DNA from: Candidatus Psychracetigena formicireducens
GTDB lineage: Bacteria > Coprothermobacterota > HKB111
DNA: 35,128 bases
Assembly (NCBI GenBank): GCA_018725175.1
Contig: QLTX01000004.1
Coordinates: 1-35,128, forward strand
Direction: 5' to 3'
Shown: positions 17,697-26,671 of the stretch, in pieces
How the letters are laid out: each line of letters begins with the position of its first letter
Position numbering within the stretch: the stretch's first letter is position 1
Notes under the pieces: generated by a model
Seen by the model: only the letters and a program-made list of their open reading frames with translations
Told to the model about the DNA's origin: nothing
Database searches by the model: none
Position numbers and translations under genes: made by a program

Positions 17697-18025
17697 CTTA
17701 TCCCGGACAAATATAAACTTCCGGAAAGTTCATAAGAAGGTAATGAACTTTTTAGAATTGTTATCCCTTCTTCCTGGGCTTTGTCAATCACCTCCTCATT
17801 AACCTCCAGATTAGAGGTTACTATGACTGCCGCTACCTTACAAAGCGAGGCAACAGCAACTACATTCATATGTGTTTGAATGGTTAACCACAAATCACCT
17901 TCTTTAGCATTCCCCATCACATAACTGAGTAAGTCTGAAACAATACCGCTCCTTACTTCTACTTCCAGGTTACCTTCGCTTATTACCTGTAAATTCAAAC
18001 TATCAATAACTTCTCTTAGTAACAA
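17693..18025 (-). CDS. DRTGG-domain protein (first copy, next to PHP)
   Basis: 110-residue single-domain protein of the DRTGG type, the alpha/beta fold related to the N-terminal half of HPr kinase and to an inserted domain in some phosphotransacetylases. Features: G-D-L-W-L-T-I near residue 40, a hydrophobic strand V-A-A-V-I-V-T-S, and I-T-I-L-K-S-S-L-P-S-Y-E-L-S-G at the end. It probably binds a small ligand or a partner. The start is TTG with GGAGG upstream. A diverged paralogue lies at 20186-20527. Confidence 0.8.
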   Translation of the reverse strand: MLLREVIDSLNLQVISEGNLEVEVRSGIVSDLLSYVMGNAKEGDLWLTIQTHMNVVAVASLCKVAAVIVTSNLEVNEEVIDKAQEEGITILKSSLPSYELSGSLYLSGIR

Positions 18026-18040
18026 ATAACTATACCTCCT

Positions 18041-19321
18041 TTATTTAAATCTCTGGGGTGATGGACCAAGGCGAGATAAATCCGCAACCTCTTCAGCTAA
18101 TTTTTTTAGTTTATCTTTTAAAACGAAAATGCAATCTGTTATATAAGACCATCCCAATACCACATCTTCAGCAAAAGCTCTGCAGGTAGGGGCTCCGCAA
18201 GCACCACAATCTATACCCGGAAGCGTATCCAGGATATGTTCTAATTGCTCAAATTTCCGAAGCGATACTTCCATTTCTTCATCCAACTTTAACACCGGTC
18301 TTTCAGTAATCTGTTTTTTTAGGTCAAATAAACCAATGTTAAAATCATTAATCAACTCTTCTCGCCTCTCATCAGAAACCAAGGTTTTTGGTGATTTCCT
18401 CGCCCTTCTAAAATACTGCATCAATACCACCGGAGACAGAGCATTAAGAATCCCACCTGCACAACCATAATCACAAGCCCAGAGCTCTATAATATCTGGA
18501 GAGAGATTATGTTTTATCTCTTCTTCATGAAGGGCATCTTTTATCCGATTTATACTGCATAAAGACAATATGTCTTTCTCGGGTATAGCTTCTGAAAACC
18601 ACTCACCGCAGCAAGCTATAATTCCTTCACTTAAATCTCCAGAGGGTGTTTTTTCAAAATACCGACGAGCCAGGTGATAAAAATGATTCATAGGTATAGC
18701 ATAATCTAATCGAGATGAGTCTATACCCAGTGGAAATTTAATAGAAGTGATCTGTGCTGGACAGGTAGTAAGCAGGGCTACCTTTATTTTGTTATCTTTT
18801 TTCTTAAACAGTCCAGCACTAATCTCCCAGGGAGAGTCAAACATAGCAACATTGCTCAATAAGTTGGGAAAACTTACAGTTAGCAATCTTAAGACACTTG
18901 GGCATACAGGGGGTATAAACCCCTTTTTCTTACCTGCTTTATCCATATGCAAATGTAATAACTTTGGATAAGATTCAAAAATTAAACTCATATCATAAGC
19001 TGCTTTAAACCCCAGGGATTTAATAAACTTGTTTACTGTAGCAAAAGCTGGAGGAGTATCAAAATGTAAATAAAAAACCGGAGGTATTAACACCACAACA
19101 TTATCTCTTTCAGGAATACTGGAAATATGGTCAAAAATCACACCTCGGGCTTTATAAGGACAAACCCGTATACACTCTCCACAATCTATACACCTTATTG
19201 GTAATATACGAGCTTTCCCATCTACCACTCTGATTGCTTCAGTGGGACAGTTGCGAACACAATGGGTGCACCCTTTACATAGGTCGTCTTCAATAGTAAT
19301 TGAATGCATGTAACCCTTCAC
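18041..19321 (-). CDS. [FeFe]-hydrogenase-like iron-sulfur protein, probably sensory
   Basis: 426 residues in three parts. First, a dicluster ferredoxin (CKGCTHCVRNC at 15-25, CIDCGECIRVC at 44-54). Second, a hydrogenase large-subunit C-terminal-like region. Third, a 4Fe-4S domain (C372, C375, C380, C397). The four cysteines that would hold the H-cluster cubane are recognisable: C140 (P-V-C-P), C187 (T-T-C-P-A-Q), C283 and C287 (A-C-D-Y-G-C). The proton-relay cysteine is Val139, the L2 lysine is Gln190, and the methionines of L2 and L3 are Thr185 and Trp281, so classic H2 turnover is doubtful. GTG start with AGGAGG five bases upstream; GTGA overlap with the preceding gene. Confidence 0.85.
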   Translation of the reverse strand: MKGYMHSITIEDDLCKGCTHCVRNCPTEAIRVVDGKARILPIRCIDCGECIRVCPYKARGVIFDHISSIPERDNVVVLIPPVFYLHFDTPPAFATVNKFIKSLGFKAAYDMSLIFESYPKLLHLHMDKAGKKKGFIPPVCPSVLRLLTVSFPNLLSNVAMFDSPWEISAGLFKKKDNKIKVALLTTCPAQITSIKFPLGIDSSRLDYAIPMNHFYHLARRYFEKTPSGDLSEGIIACCGEWFSEAIPEKDILSLCSINRIKDALHEEEIKHNLSPDIIELWACDYGCAGGILNALSPVVLMQYFRRARKSPKTLVSDERREELINDFNIGLFDLKKQITERPVLKLDEEMEVSLRKFEQLEHILDTLPGIDCGACGAPTCRAFAEDVVLGWSYITDCIFVLKDKLKKLAEEVADLSRLGPSPQRFK

Positions 19322-20211
19322 TTTAACCTCCTGATGAGATTAACTACCGAGTAAACTTTTGTACCTACACCCACACGGCTGTCAATCTGAAAAATATCAG
19401 AATTTCTCTTTATATTTGGCAACCCCATTCCTGCACCAAAACCCATTTCTCTTATATAGTCCGGCGCAGTAGTAAACCCTTCTTGCATAGCTAAACTCAC
19501 ATCAGATATTCCTGGTCCCTTATCCTCAGCAGTCACCTCAATTTTTTCGGAGTTTATTTTAACCTGCAAAAAACCTTTATCAGCATGGATTATAATATTC
19601 ATTTCAGCTTCATAAGCTATTATACCTGTCCTCCTTAAATCTTTAGGGTCAATGGATAATTGTTGCAGGGATTTCCGCATCTGCAGGGAAGCATTCCCGG
19701 CATGAACAAAATCCCTTCCTAAAACCTGGTAAGTATAGCTTATTACTCCTTCTGATGGAATAGTTTTTTTAACAACCATGCTCGTGTCCAGAGCTTCCTG
19801 TAAAAACGCAAATAATGACCACCAATACACTACCCCTATAACTTTAAACTCCTCATCAACCACAGGAAGCCGCCCATATTTAAAGCGGTTCATTTCTCTA
19901 AGAGCTTCAATGAGAGTTTTACTTAGAATTAAGCATTTTACCGGTGTAGTCATATATTTACTTACCGGAGCTTCCAGGTCTTTATTCTCAATGCAGATAA
20001 TCAGGTCACTAATAGAAATAATACCTAAAAGATGACCTTCATCGTCAGTTACTGGAACCCCATCAAGTCTTCTAATTCTCATTAACTCTTTGATATGTCT
20101 CATCTGCCAATAGGGAGTGACCTGTGGAATATTCCTTACCATCACTTTTTCTACAGAATAAGAAAGAATATCTGGTCCTAACTTATTAGTTACTTCTGAG
20201 TCCATGGTCAT
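19318..20211 (-). CDS. CBS-pair / anti-sigma-type ATPase fusion
   Basis: About 297 residues. Two CBS motifs occupy roughly 15-145 (V-E-K-V-M-V-R-N-I, D-G-V-P-V, then V-S-K-Y-M-T-T-P-V, G-R-L-P-V-V-D), a typical adenosyl-nucleotide sensor. From about 190 comes a GHKL ATPase of the RsbW/RsbT kind: N-box E-A-E-M-N-I-I-I-H-A, G1 D-K-G-P-G, G2 G-F-G-A-G-M-G. It could be a serine kinase or anti-sigma factor switched by nucleotide binding. Start uncertain: a TTG at 20232 is open but lacks a ribosome site; the ATG at 20211 follows a GGAA. Either start overlaps the DRTGG gene. Confidence 0.85.
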   Translation of the reverse strand: MTMDSEVTNKLGPDILSYSVEKVMVRNIPQVTPYWQMRHIKELMRIRRLDGVPVTDDEGHLLGIISISDLIICIENKDLEAPVSKYMTTPVKCLILSKTLIEALREMNRFKYGRLPVVDEEFKVIGVVYWWSLFAFLQEALDTSMVVKKTIPSEGVISYTYQVLGRDFVHAGNASLQMRKSLQQLSIDPKDLRRTGIIAYEAEMNIIIHADKGFLQVKINSEKIEVTAEDKGPGISDVSLAMQEGFTTAPDYIREMGFGAGMGLPNIKRNSDIFQIDSRVGVGTKVYSVVNLIRRLK

Positions 20212-20527
20212 ATAAAATTCCGCAGGTTTCAAACAACGATAGATCAGTGGATACTATAGGAATATCTAACTCCTCTGCAAGATTCAGGATGGTATCATCG
20301 GTCTTTTTTCCACTTACAATTATTATTCCTACCATCCCAACCATTTCTGCTGTTCTCACAATCTGGGGCGTAGCTAAAGAGGTTATCAGAAGGGCTTCTT
20401 CGGTGGGAGAAGCGAGAACATCTGACATTAAATCAGCTGCCCAGGCTTTATCTATTTCTATACTTTCCAGATGCTGGCAAACACAAATTCTACCCTTAAT
20501 CAGGTTAACAATGTAATTAAGTTTCAC
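20186..20527 (-). CDS. DRTGG-domain protein (second copy, next to valS)
   Basis: 113 residues, diverged from the copy at 17693-18025 but with the same layout: E-E-A-L-L-I-T-S, a hydrophobic V-G-I-I-I-V-S-G-K strand and the terminal D-I-P-I-V-S-T-D-L-S-L-F-E-T-C-G. The start is GTG inside the last codons of valS (11-bp overlap). It opens the sensory cassette that leads into rnf. Ligand and partner unknown; the neighbouring CBS/ATPase is the first candidate. Confidence 0.8.
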   Translation of the reverse strand: MKLNYIVNLIKGRICVCQHLESIEIDKAWAADLMSDVLASPTEEALLITSLATPQIVRTAEMVGMVGIIIVSGKKTDDTILNLAEELDIPIVSTDLSLFETCGILYDHGLRSN

Positions 20528-23159
20528 ATCCTTCTCCTTGAAGATAATTTATGATTTGGTCAATTTTCGCTATTTGTTTATGATACTCTTGCTCTCTATG
20601 CTTAAATTCTTCAATGGTAGCTGGTGAAGCTTTTTCCCTGAATAGAGGATTCCTGAGATAATTTTGGACCCTTTCCAACTCAGTGGATAATTCAACCAGA
20701 CTTCCTTTAAGTTTTATAATTTCTTCTTCAATCTCTACTAAACCTTTCAAGTTGACAAATATTGTAGTTCCCCTGACTACTTGAATAGCTGAACTTTTAG
20801 GCCAGGTTTCCAGGTCATAGGCGATGTTCAAATCTCCAATATCTACCATATTTTTGATATAGTTAGCACCTTCAACTAATGATTGATATTCAAAGGCATC
20901 TGAGGGATGAATAACCACTTTTATGGGGCGTGTGGGTTTAATTTTGAATAAACTACGAATGTTCCTTATTGAAGAAATAATACCAAAGATGTAATTTGTT
21001 TTTTCCAGAGCTAATTTACATTCAGGAAAATCAACTTTACTAACCCACTCCTGGATTATCAAAGGCTGTAAATTATCCCGATTAAGATTACACCAGAGCT
21101 CTTCAGTAATAAATGGAATAACTGGATGCAATAGAATTAAGATGTTTTTCAAAACATAATATAGGGTAAACAGGGTTCCCTGGCTATCTTTCTTGAATTT
21201 GGATATTTCCAGGTACCAATCACAATAATCCTTCCAGAAGAACTCTTCAATTGCTTTTACATATCCCGCCATATCATAAGAATCAAATTTATCGTTAATC
21301 TCTTTAACTAATTCAGATAAACGCGATAGGATGTACCTGTCAAACAGGTCTAAATCAGTCTCTTCAGGTATTTTTTCAAACTTATTCTCCCCGAGGGTAT
21401 GAATAACATAGCGAGAAGCATTCCACAGTTTGTTCATGAAATTCCTGCTATGTAGGAGTAACGGTTTAGTTAAAGTGATATCCTGACCTCCGAGGGTGCT
21501 TAAAGATGTTAGGGTAAACCTGAGGGCATCGGTACCAAAATCTTTTATCAAATCAAGGGGATCAAGAACATTTTTCAGAGATTTAGACATTTTTCTGCCT
21601 TTCTCATCTCTCACTAAACCATGTATTAAAACATTTTTAAATGGTGGTTTACCGGTTAACTCTAATCCTGCCATGATCATCCGGGAAACCCAAAAGGTCA
21701 GTATGTCATAACCTGTGACTAAAACTGAAGTGGGATAGAAATATTGTAAATCCGGGGTTGAATCAGGCCAACCAAAAACTGAAAAGGGCCATAAAGCAGA
21801 ACTAAACCAGGTATCCAGAACATCTTCAACTTCTTCAAAGTTCTCAGAGGAACAATGACTGCATTTTTCAGGTGTTTCCCGGGAAACGATAACTTCTCCG
21901 CAAGACTGACAAATCCAGGCTGGAATGCGGTGTCCCCACCAGAGTTGCCTGGAAATACACCAATCTTGGAGATTTTCCATCCAATCCAGATACACTGCAG
22001 ACCATCTCTCTGGAGTGAAGATAATTTCTCCACTTTTTACTTTCTCAATAGCTGCTTTTTTAATTTCTTGGACACCTAAAAACCATTGCACAGACAGCAA
22101 TGGTTCTATTATAGTATGGCACCTACTGCATCTTCCCGGAGAATATCTGTAAGACTCAGTTTTTACCAATCTATTTTCCAGGTTAAGTTTTTTTAGCATT
22201 AATTCCCGGGCTTCCAATACTGATAAGCCAGCAAAGTCACTACCAGATTCTTCAGCCATAAAACCATGTTCGTTAATAACTCTTATGAGGGGAAGATTAT
22301 GCCGTTTTCCGATTTCATAGTCGAGAAAATCGTGACCTGGGGTTACTTTTACCACCCCAGAACCAAATTCTGGGTCAACCAGAGTGTCAGCAATAATAGG
22401 CAAATTTCTACCAACAACGGGCAAAATAGCTACTTTTCCAACAACTGATTTATACCTCAAATCATCTGGATGAACCGCTAAAGCAACATCCCCCGGCATA
22501 GTTTCTGGCCTGGAGGTTACTATTTCTAGGTCACCACCCTGTTCAAGTTCATAAGTTATATGGTAAAGTTTTCCTTCTACCTCTTCCCTCTCTACTTCAA
22601 TATCAGAAATTGCGGTATGACAGTGCGGACATAAATTGACCAGGTATTCGCCTCGATAAATATAACCTTTTTCATACATGCGAACAAAAAACTCAGTTAC
22701 TGCACGAGAGCAAATGTTGTCAAGGGTGAATCTTTCTCTGTTCCAGTCACAGGAAGCCCCCATTTTTTTTATCTGAGAGGTAATAACCCAATGATATTTT
22801 TCCTTCCACTCCCACATATACTTCTGAAATTCCTGTTTACCTATTCTGGATCTCTCTATACCCAGTTTACTAAGCTCTTCTTCCACCACATTTTGCGCAG
22901 CAATCCCTGCATGGTCGGTTCCCGGTACCCATAATGTAGGAATTTTTTGCATACGATTAATCCTGACTAAAATATCCTGCAATGTTACATCAAGAGCATG
23001 TCCTATATGAAGAGAGCCGGTAACATTGGGAGGGGGTAAAACAATAACAAAAGGAGGTGAACCAGCAAATGTTTGTGGTGTAAAATAACCTTTCTCCTCC
23101 CAGAATCGGTACCACTTCTCTTCTACTTCTTCCGGGTTATATCTGGTAGATAAGTTCAA
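20517..23159 (-). CDS. valS: Valyl-tRNA synthetase
   Basis: Charges tRNA-Val. Class I synthetase of 880 residues with HIGH (H51-H54, in G-S-L-H-I-G-H-A-L) and K-M-S-K-S motifs, the valine-type editing domain (T-S-R-P-E-T-M-P-G-D-V-A-L-A-V-H-P), zinc-like CxxC pairs near the middle and the C-terminal coiled-coil arm typical of ValRS (about 805-875). The start is TTG, 8 bases after a GAGGT element; a nearby ATG is out of frame. No T-box leader fits in the 52 bp upstream, so regulation seems to come from the operon. Confidence 0.96.
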   Translation of the reverse strand: MNLSTRYNPEEVEEKWYRFWEEKGYFTPQTFAGSPPFVIVLPPPNVTGSLHIGHALDVTLQDILVRINRMQKIPTLWVPGTDHAGIAAQNVVEEELSKLGIERSRIGKQEFQKYMWEWKEKYHWVITSQIKKMGASCDWNRERFTLDNICSRAVTEFFVRMYEKGYIYRGEYLVNLCPHCHTAISDIEVEREEVEGKLYHITYELEQGGDLEIVTSRPETMPGDVALAVHPDDLRYKSVVGKVAILPVVGRNLPIIADTLVDPEFGSGVVKVTPGHDFLDYEIGKRHNLPLIRVINEHGFMAEESGSDFAGLSVLEARELMLKKLNLENRLVKTESYRYSPGRCSRCHTIIEPLLSVQWFLGVQEIKKAAIEKVKSGEIIFTPERWSAVYLDWMENLQDWCISRQLWWGHRIPAWICQSCGEVIVSRETPEKCSHCSSENFEEVEDVLDTWFSSALWPFSVFGWPDSTPDLQYFYPTSVLVTGYDILTFWVSRMIMAGLELTGKPPFKNVLIHGLVRDEKGRKMSKSLKNVLDPLDLIKDFGTDALRFTLTSLSTLGGQDITLTKPLLLHSRNFMNKLWNASRYVIHTLGENKFEKIPEETDLDLFDRYILSRLSELVKEINDKFDSYDMAGYVKAIEEFFWKDYCDWYLEISKFKKDSQGTLFTLYYVLKNILILLHPVIPFITEELWCNLNRDNLQPLIIQEWVSKVDFPECKLALEKTNYIFGIISSIRNIRSLFKIKPTRPIKVVIHPSDAFEYQSLVEGANYIKNMVDIGDLNIAYDLETWPKSSAIQVVRGTTIFVNLKGLVEIEEEIIKLKGSLVELSTELERVQNYLRNPLFREKASPATIEEFKHREQEYHKQIAKIDQIINYLQGEGCET

Positions 23160-23211
23160 TTCATTTACCTCATTAAAAATTAAATTACATCTAATAAATA
23201 TACCTTATTAT

Positions 23212-23865
23212 TTATTTTCCTGCAATAGCTTGCAGTATTTCCCAATACATTTTCAAGTGAGATAAAAACCCTCTCCAAAATCCCAATTTTTCTGTCTTCA
23301 TAACCTGGGAAACACCATATAAATATACCTTTTTTTCTTTGAGACCCATCTTTCTAATATTTTTATAAATCAAGGGCTCAATAGCATAACCTTTTCCTTG
23401 CAATGAATCTTTCATTAAAAAAAAGGTTTCTCTTTTTATTGCTCGTTGGGAATTTAGGGCTGGGGTTAAGGCTTGAGTAAAGTCGGTGATTAATCTTCCG
23501 CCTTTAAACACTCCAATAGATGTATCAACCTCTCCAGTAAAGACAGGAGTTAAAAGGGAGTCAAGGTGGTGTGGTTTAAGATTAGTTATATCTGCATCAA
23601 TAAATAGTAATACTTCATAACTTGAAAGCTTTGCACCGGTAATCAAAGCGTTACTTTTACCTGAATTTTTTTTAAACTCAACCAGATAATCAGTATTATT
23701 GATAGCTGATTCAGATGTCATATCTGTTGACCCATCATTAATTACTATTATTTCCCCAACTAACTCAGATTGGATTACCGCTTGGATAACCTGTCCTATT
23801 CTGGGTTCTTCGTTATAAGCAGGAATAATTACTGAAGCTTTTTTTTCAAAAAACTGCTCAACCAT
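23212..23865 (-). CDS. Family 2 glycosyltransferase
   Basis: 217-residue soluble GT-A enzyme: S-V-I-I-P-A-Y-N-E-E at 12-21, I-V-I-N-D-G-S-T-D near 41 and the metal-binding D-A-D-I near 88. It lacks the membrane helices of dolichyl-phosphate-mannose-type synthases and ends soon after a K-M-Y-W-E-I-L helix. Resembles glucosyl-3-phosphoglycerate synthase-like and related short GT2 proteins, but the acceptor cannot be named. It overlaps ispG by 37 bp and precedes valS. Confidence 0.85.
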   Translation of the reverse strand: MVEQFFEKKASVIIPAYNEEPRIGQVIQAVIQSELVGEIIVINDGSTDMTSESAINNTDYLVEFKKNSGKSNALITGAKLSSYEVLLFIDADITNLKPHHLDSLLTPVFTGEVDTSIGVFKGGRLITDFTQALTPALNSQRAIKRETFFLMKDSLQGKGYAIEPLIYKNIRKMGLKEKKVYLYGVSQVMKTEKLGFWRGFLSHLKMYWEILQAIAGK

Positions 23866-24875
23866 TTTAGGGTTTCGTCCTGAGTTTTAATCCCCTGAAA
23901 AACACCTTTAAGAGAAACTACTATTCCCTCAGGGGAACCATATAGCCCTATATCAGCACCTTTTGCCTCACCAGGTCCATTAATCTCGCACCCCATAACA
24001 GCTAAGGTGTAATTTTCCCCTAAATCGCCTATCAGCTCATTTACGAGGGTTGCCAGTTTTAATACATCAATTCTCGTTCGGCTACAACCCGGACAGGAAA
24101 TTAGATTTAACCCTTTTACCTGCTTTGTTATATTATTAAGTATTGCTTTCGCAACTTTCACTTCTTTGACAGGTCCATCAGTAAGAGACACTCTTATGGT
24201 GTTACCAATCCCCTTAAATAACAAATTACCGATACTTATTGATGATTTGACAATACCAGATAAACCTAATCCTGCTTCAGTTAACCCTATATGCAGAGGG
24301 TAATCTGTCATAGAGGAGATTTTTTCATTAATGATAATATTGCTTTCCACATGAGAATCTTTAGCAGAAATCATTAGGTTTTTCTGGCCAGAGGTTTCAA
24401 AAATATCCAGGGTTTTCATTAATTCCTGTTCAATTATTGGTATTACCTCAATATTTCTAAGAACAAGGGAACCAGTATTTAACCCAACTCTGATAGCTAC
24501 ATTATAATCAACCGAAGCAAGGGCGATATTTTGTAACCCTTTAGCAGAAGTGTTGCCGGGGTTAACCCGTATCATAGAAAAACCTTTTTGAGCAGATAAT
24601 ACACCCAATTGGTAATCTTTGTGAATATCAGCTATGACTGGAAGAGAAATATTATTTTTAATAACTCCAAAAGCCTCAGCCTCTTCAGAACACCTAACTG
24701 CAACCCTCAGGATGTCTGCTCCTGCTTGCTCTATTTCAGCGTACTCCTGTAAAAATTCATTTTTTTTTAGAAGACTAACACGAGACATAGTTTCAATTAA
24801 AACTGGAAAATTACCTCCAATTATCAAATTTCCTAATTTAATAGTACGGGTGTATTTTTCTGGTATAAATATCAA
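23829..24875 (-). CDS. ispG: 4-hydroxy-3-methylbut-2-enyl diphosphate synthase IspG
   Basis: 4Fe-4S enzyme of the MEP isoprenoid pathway that converts the cyclic diphosphate MEcPP to HMBPP. The 348 residues show the N-terminal TIM barrel (G-G-N-F-P-V, Q-A-G-A-D-I-L-R-V-A, I-R-V-N-P-G-N) and C-terminal cluster cysteines in C-P-G-C-S-R-T and M-G-C-E-I-N-G-P-G-E. The start is TTG overlapping the rseP stop. In many bacteria dxr lies in this cluster; it does not here. Confidence 0.95.
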   Translation of the reverse strand: MIFIPEKYTRTIKLGNLIIGGNFPVLIETMSRVSLLKKNEFLQEYAEIEQAGADILRVAVRCSEEAEAFGVIKNNISLPVIADIHKDYQLGVLSAQKGFSMIRVNPGNTSAKGLQNIALASVDYNVAIRVGLNTGSLVLRNIEVIPIIEQELMKTLDIFETSGQKNLMISAKDSHVESNIIINEKISSMTDYPLHIGLTEAGLGLSGIVKSSISIGNLLFKGIGNTIRVSLTDGPVKEVKVAKAILNNITKQVKGLNLISCPGCSRTRIDVLKLATLVNELIGDLGENYTLAVMGCEINGPGEAKGADIGLYGSPEGIVVSLKGVFQGIKTQDETLKWLSSFLKKKLQ

Positions 24876-25867
24876 AACAGATCCCTGATTTCTCTAAAAG
24901 AGAGAAGAATCAGGAATAACATTAAAAGAGCAAAACCGATGAAGTTTATTAAACCAAGGATCTTAGCCTGAGGTCTTTTCTTAAAAATCATCTCATATAT
25001 AAGAACAATTGCATGGCCTCCGTCCAGGGCTGGTATGGGAAGGAGGTTAACCGTTGCCAGGTTTGCGCTTAATAAAGCCGTGATAAAAAGCAAATATAAA
25101 ATTCCTGCTCCATAGGCCCGGCTAACAACCTGGGCAACCCCAACTGGTCCAATAAGATCCAGCGCCCTTTCCCCAATAACAAAGAAGAATATTGCCTGAA
25201 TAATAGATATGGAAGCAGAAAAAGTTCTGATAACACCATAGTAAAGTGAGTGTAAAATAGGAGTTCTGGCAAACTCAGGGAAAACCCCGATAATTCCCAC
25301 TCCTCTCCCTTTATCCAACTCAGGCACTACCGGTATTTCTAATCTCTGGGAATTTCTGATTATTGATAAGGTTATCTCTTTCTGCGGGTTGTTATTAATA
25401 ACTGACACCAGTTCTTCCCATTTTTTTATTTCAATACCATTCACAGCAACTACTCTATCACCTATTTTTATACCCACAGCTTCTGCTGGAAGTCCAGGAA
25501 CTAAACCTCTTATGGTGGTAGTAGGCTGAGCTGGATCACCAGACATTAGTATTATAGTAAAAAGAATTATAGAAAGAATAAGGTTCATGGCTGAACCCCC
25601 AAGCAGTACCTTAAGTCTGGAAAATGGTGACCCAAAAATAGTACCACTTTCCTCTTCAAAAAGACCGGTAACTTTTACATAACCACCGAAAGGAATAATG
25701 CCAATAGAAAACATAGTTTCTTTATATTTAAAGTTATAAATAGAAGGTCCAAAACCAATAGAAAATTTTTCTACCTTAAAACCCTCTCTTTTAGCCATCA
25801 GAAAATGTCCAAATTCATGTATTCCCACTAAAACACCAAACACTAAAAGCACTACGAGAATATTCAT
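24872..25867 (-). CDS. rseP: Site-2 intramembrane zinc metalloprotease (RseP/RasP)
   Basis: 331 residues: active-site H17-E18-F19-G20-H21 in the first membrane helix, one PDZ domain (about 110-185; G-L-P-A-E-A-V-G-I-K-I-G-D) and the second metal-site motif in P-I-P-A-L-D-G-G-H. It cleaves anti-sigma factors and leftover signal peptides within the membrane. One PDZ domain is the Gram-positive pattern; E. coli RseP has two. It lies between cdsA and ispG, a conserved order apart from the missing dxr. Confidence 0.94.
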   Translation of the reverse strand: MNILVVLLVFGVLVGIHEFGHFLMAKREGFKVEKFSIGFGPSIYNFKYKETMFSIGIIPFGGYVKVTGLFEEESGTIFGSPFSRLKVLLGGSAMNLILSIILFTIILMSGDPAQPTTTIRGLVPGLPAEAVGIKIGDRVVAVNGIEIKKWEELVSVINNNPQKEITLSIIRNSQRLEIPVVPELDKGRGVGIIGVFPEFARTPILHSLYYGVIRTFSASISIIQAIFFFVIGERALDLIGPVGVAQVVSRAYGAGILYLLFITALLSANLATVNLLPIPALDGGHAIVLIYEMIFKKRPQAKILGLINFIGFALLMLFLILLSFREIRDLF

Positions 25868-25870
25868 GGG

Positions 25871-26671
25871 TTAAAAGAATTTACCTCCAAAAATATAAAC
25901 TAAATAGAACCCCAAGAAAACAAAACAAAGACTATCAATACGGTCAAGGAATCCTCCATGTCCGGGAAGTAAAGCAGAAGAGTCTTTAACCCCATAAGCC
26001 CTTTTGATAAATGATTCACTTAAATCACCCAGGGTTGCTAAAAGAGCAGCTATTAAAGCCAGTGATAGTTTCAGGGCAAGACTATTGAATCCAAGATAAG
26101 GACTTATTACAAAAGATGAAACTATGACCGTGGCTAATCCTCCTAAGAATCCCTCCCAACTCTTTTTCGGGGATACCCGGGGCATAAAAGCATGTTTTCC
26201 AAAAGATTTACCGATAAAATAGGAGCCTGAGTCAAAAATCCAGGTCAACAGAAACGCTAATATCGCCCAACTCGGATTACTGATCTTTAACAATAGAATG
26301 AAAGGTAGAAGAAAGCCGAGATAGATCATTCCCACTAACAGGCGGTTTAAAACTCTTCTGCCTCTTTCAGGCTCTACCAGTATAAATAAAGAAACTAAGG
26401 TAATTACTGAGGTAATCGCCCAAAAAAATGGTAAGAAGTGGAACTGTTGAGTTAAAAATAGGTAAAGGTTGACAACAAACATCACCCAACCACCAAGAGC
26501 CAGAAGAATCGGGGTATCAAAATTCTTCATGGTTATAATTTCCCACCAAGATAAGGTCATAATAAATATAATTAAATAAAAGAAGGGGTATGGGTTAGGA
26601 ATCCAGGTAGTATAAAGTACTATGGGCGCTAATATTAATGCTGTTATAGTTCTTTTACTTAATTCGCTCAA
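25871..26671 (-). CDS. cdsA: Phosphatidate cytidylyltransferase CdsA
   Basis: Makes CDP-diacylglycerol from phosphatidic acid and CTP. 266 residues, seven or eight membrane segments and the C-terminal CDS signature S-P-K-K-S-W-E-G-F-L-G-G, L-G-D-L-S-E-S-F-I-K-R and G-H-G-G-F-L-D-R-I-D. The start is TTG and its TTGA overlaps the frr stop, so uppS, usually found between these genes, is not merely displaced by a few bases but absent from this junction. Confidence 0.95.
   Translation of the reverse strand: MSELSKRTITALILAPIVLYTTWIPNPYPFFYLIIFIMTLSWWEIITMKNFDTPILLALGGWVMFVVNLYLFLTQQFHFLPFFWAITSVITLVSLFILVEPERGRRVLNRLLVGMIYLGFLLPFILLLKISNPSWAILAFLLTWIFDSGSYFIGKSFGKHAFMPRVSPKKSWEGFLGGLATVIVSSFVISPYLGFNSLALKLSLALIAALLATLGDLSESFIKRAYGVKDSSALLPGHGGFLDRIDSLCFVFLGFYLVYIFGGKFF

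Noticed and set aside
23160-23211. T-box riboswitch before valS
   Set aside because: Only 52 bp separate valS from the previous gene, far too short, and no T-box sequence is present.
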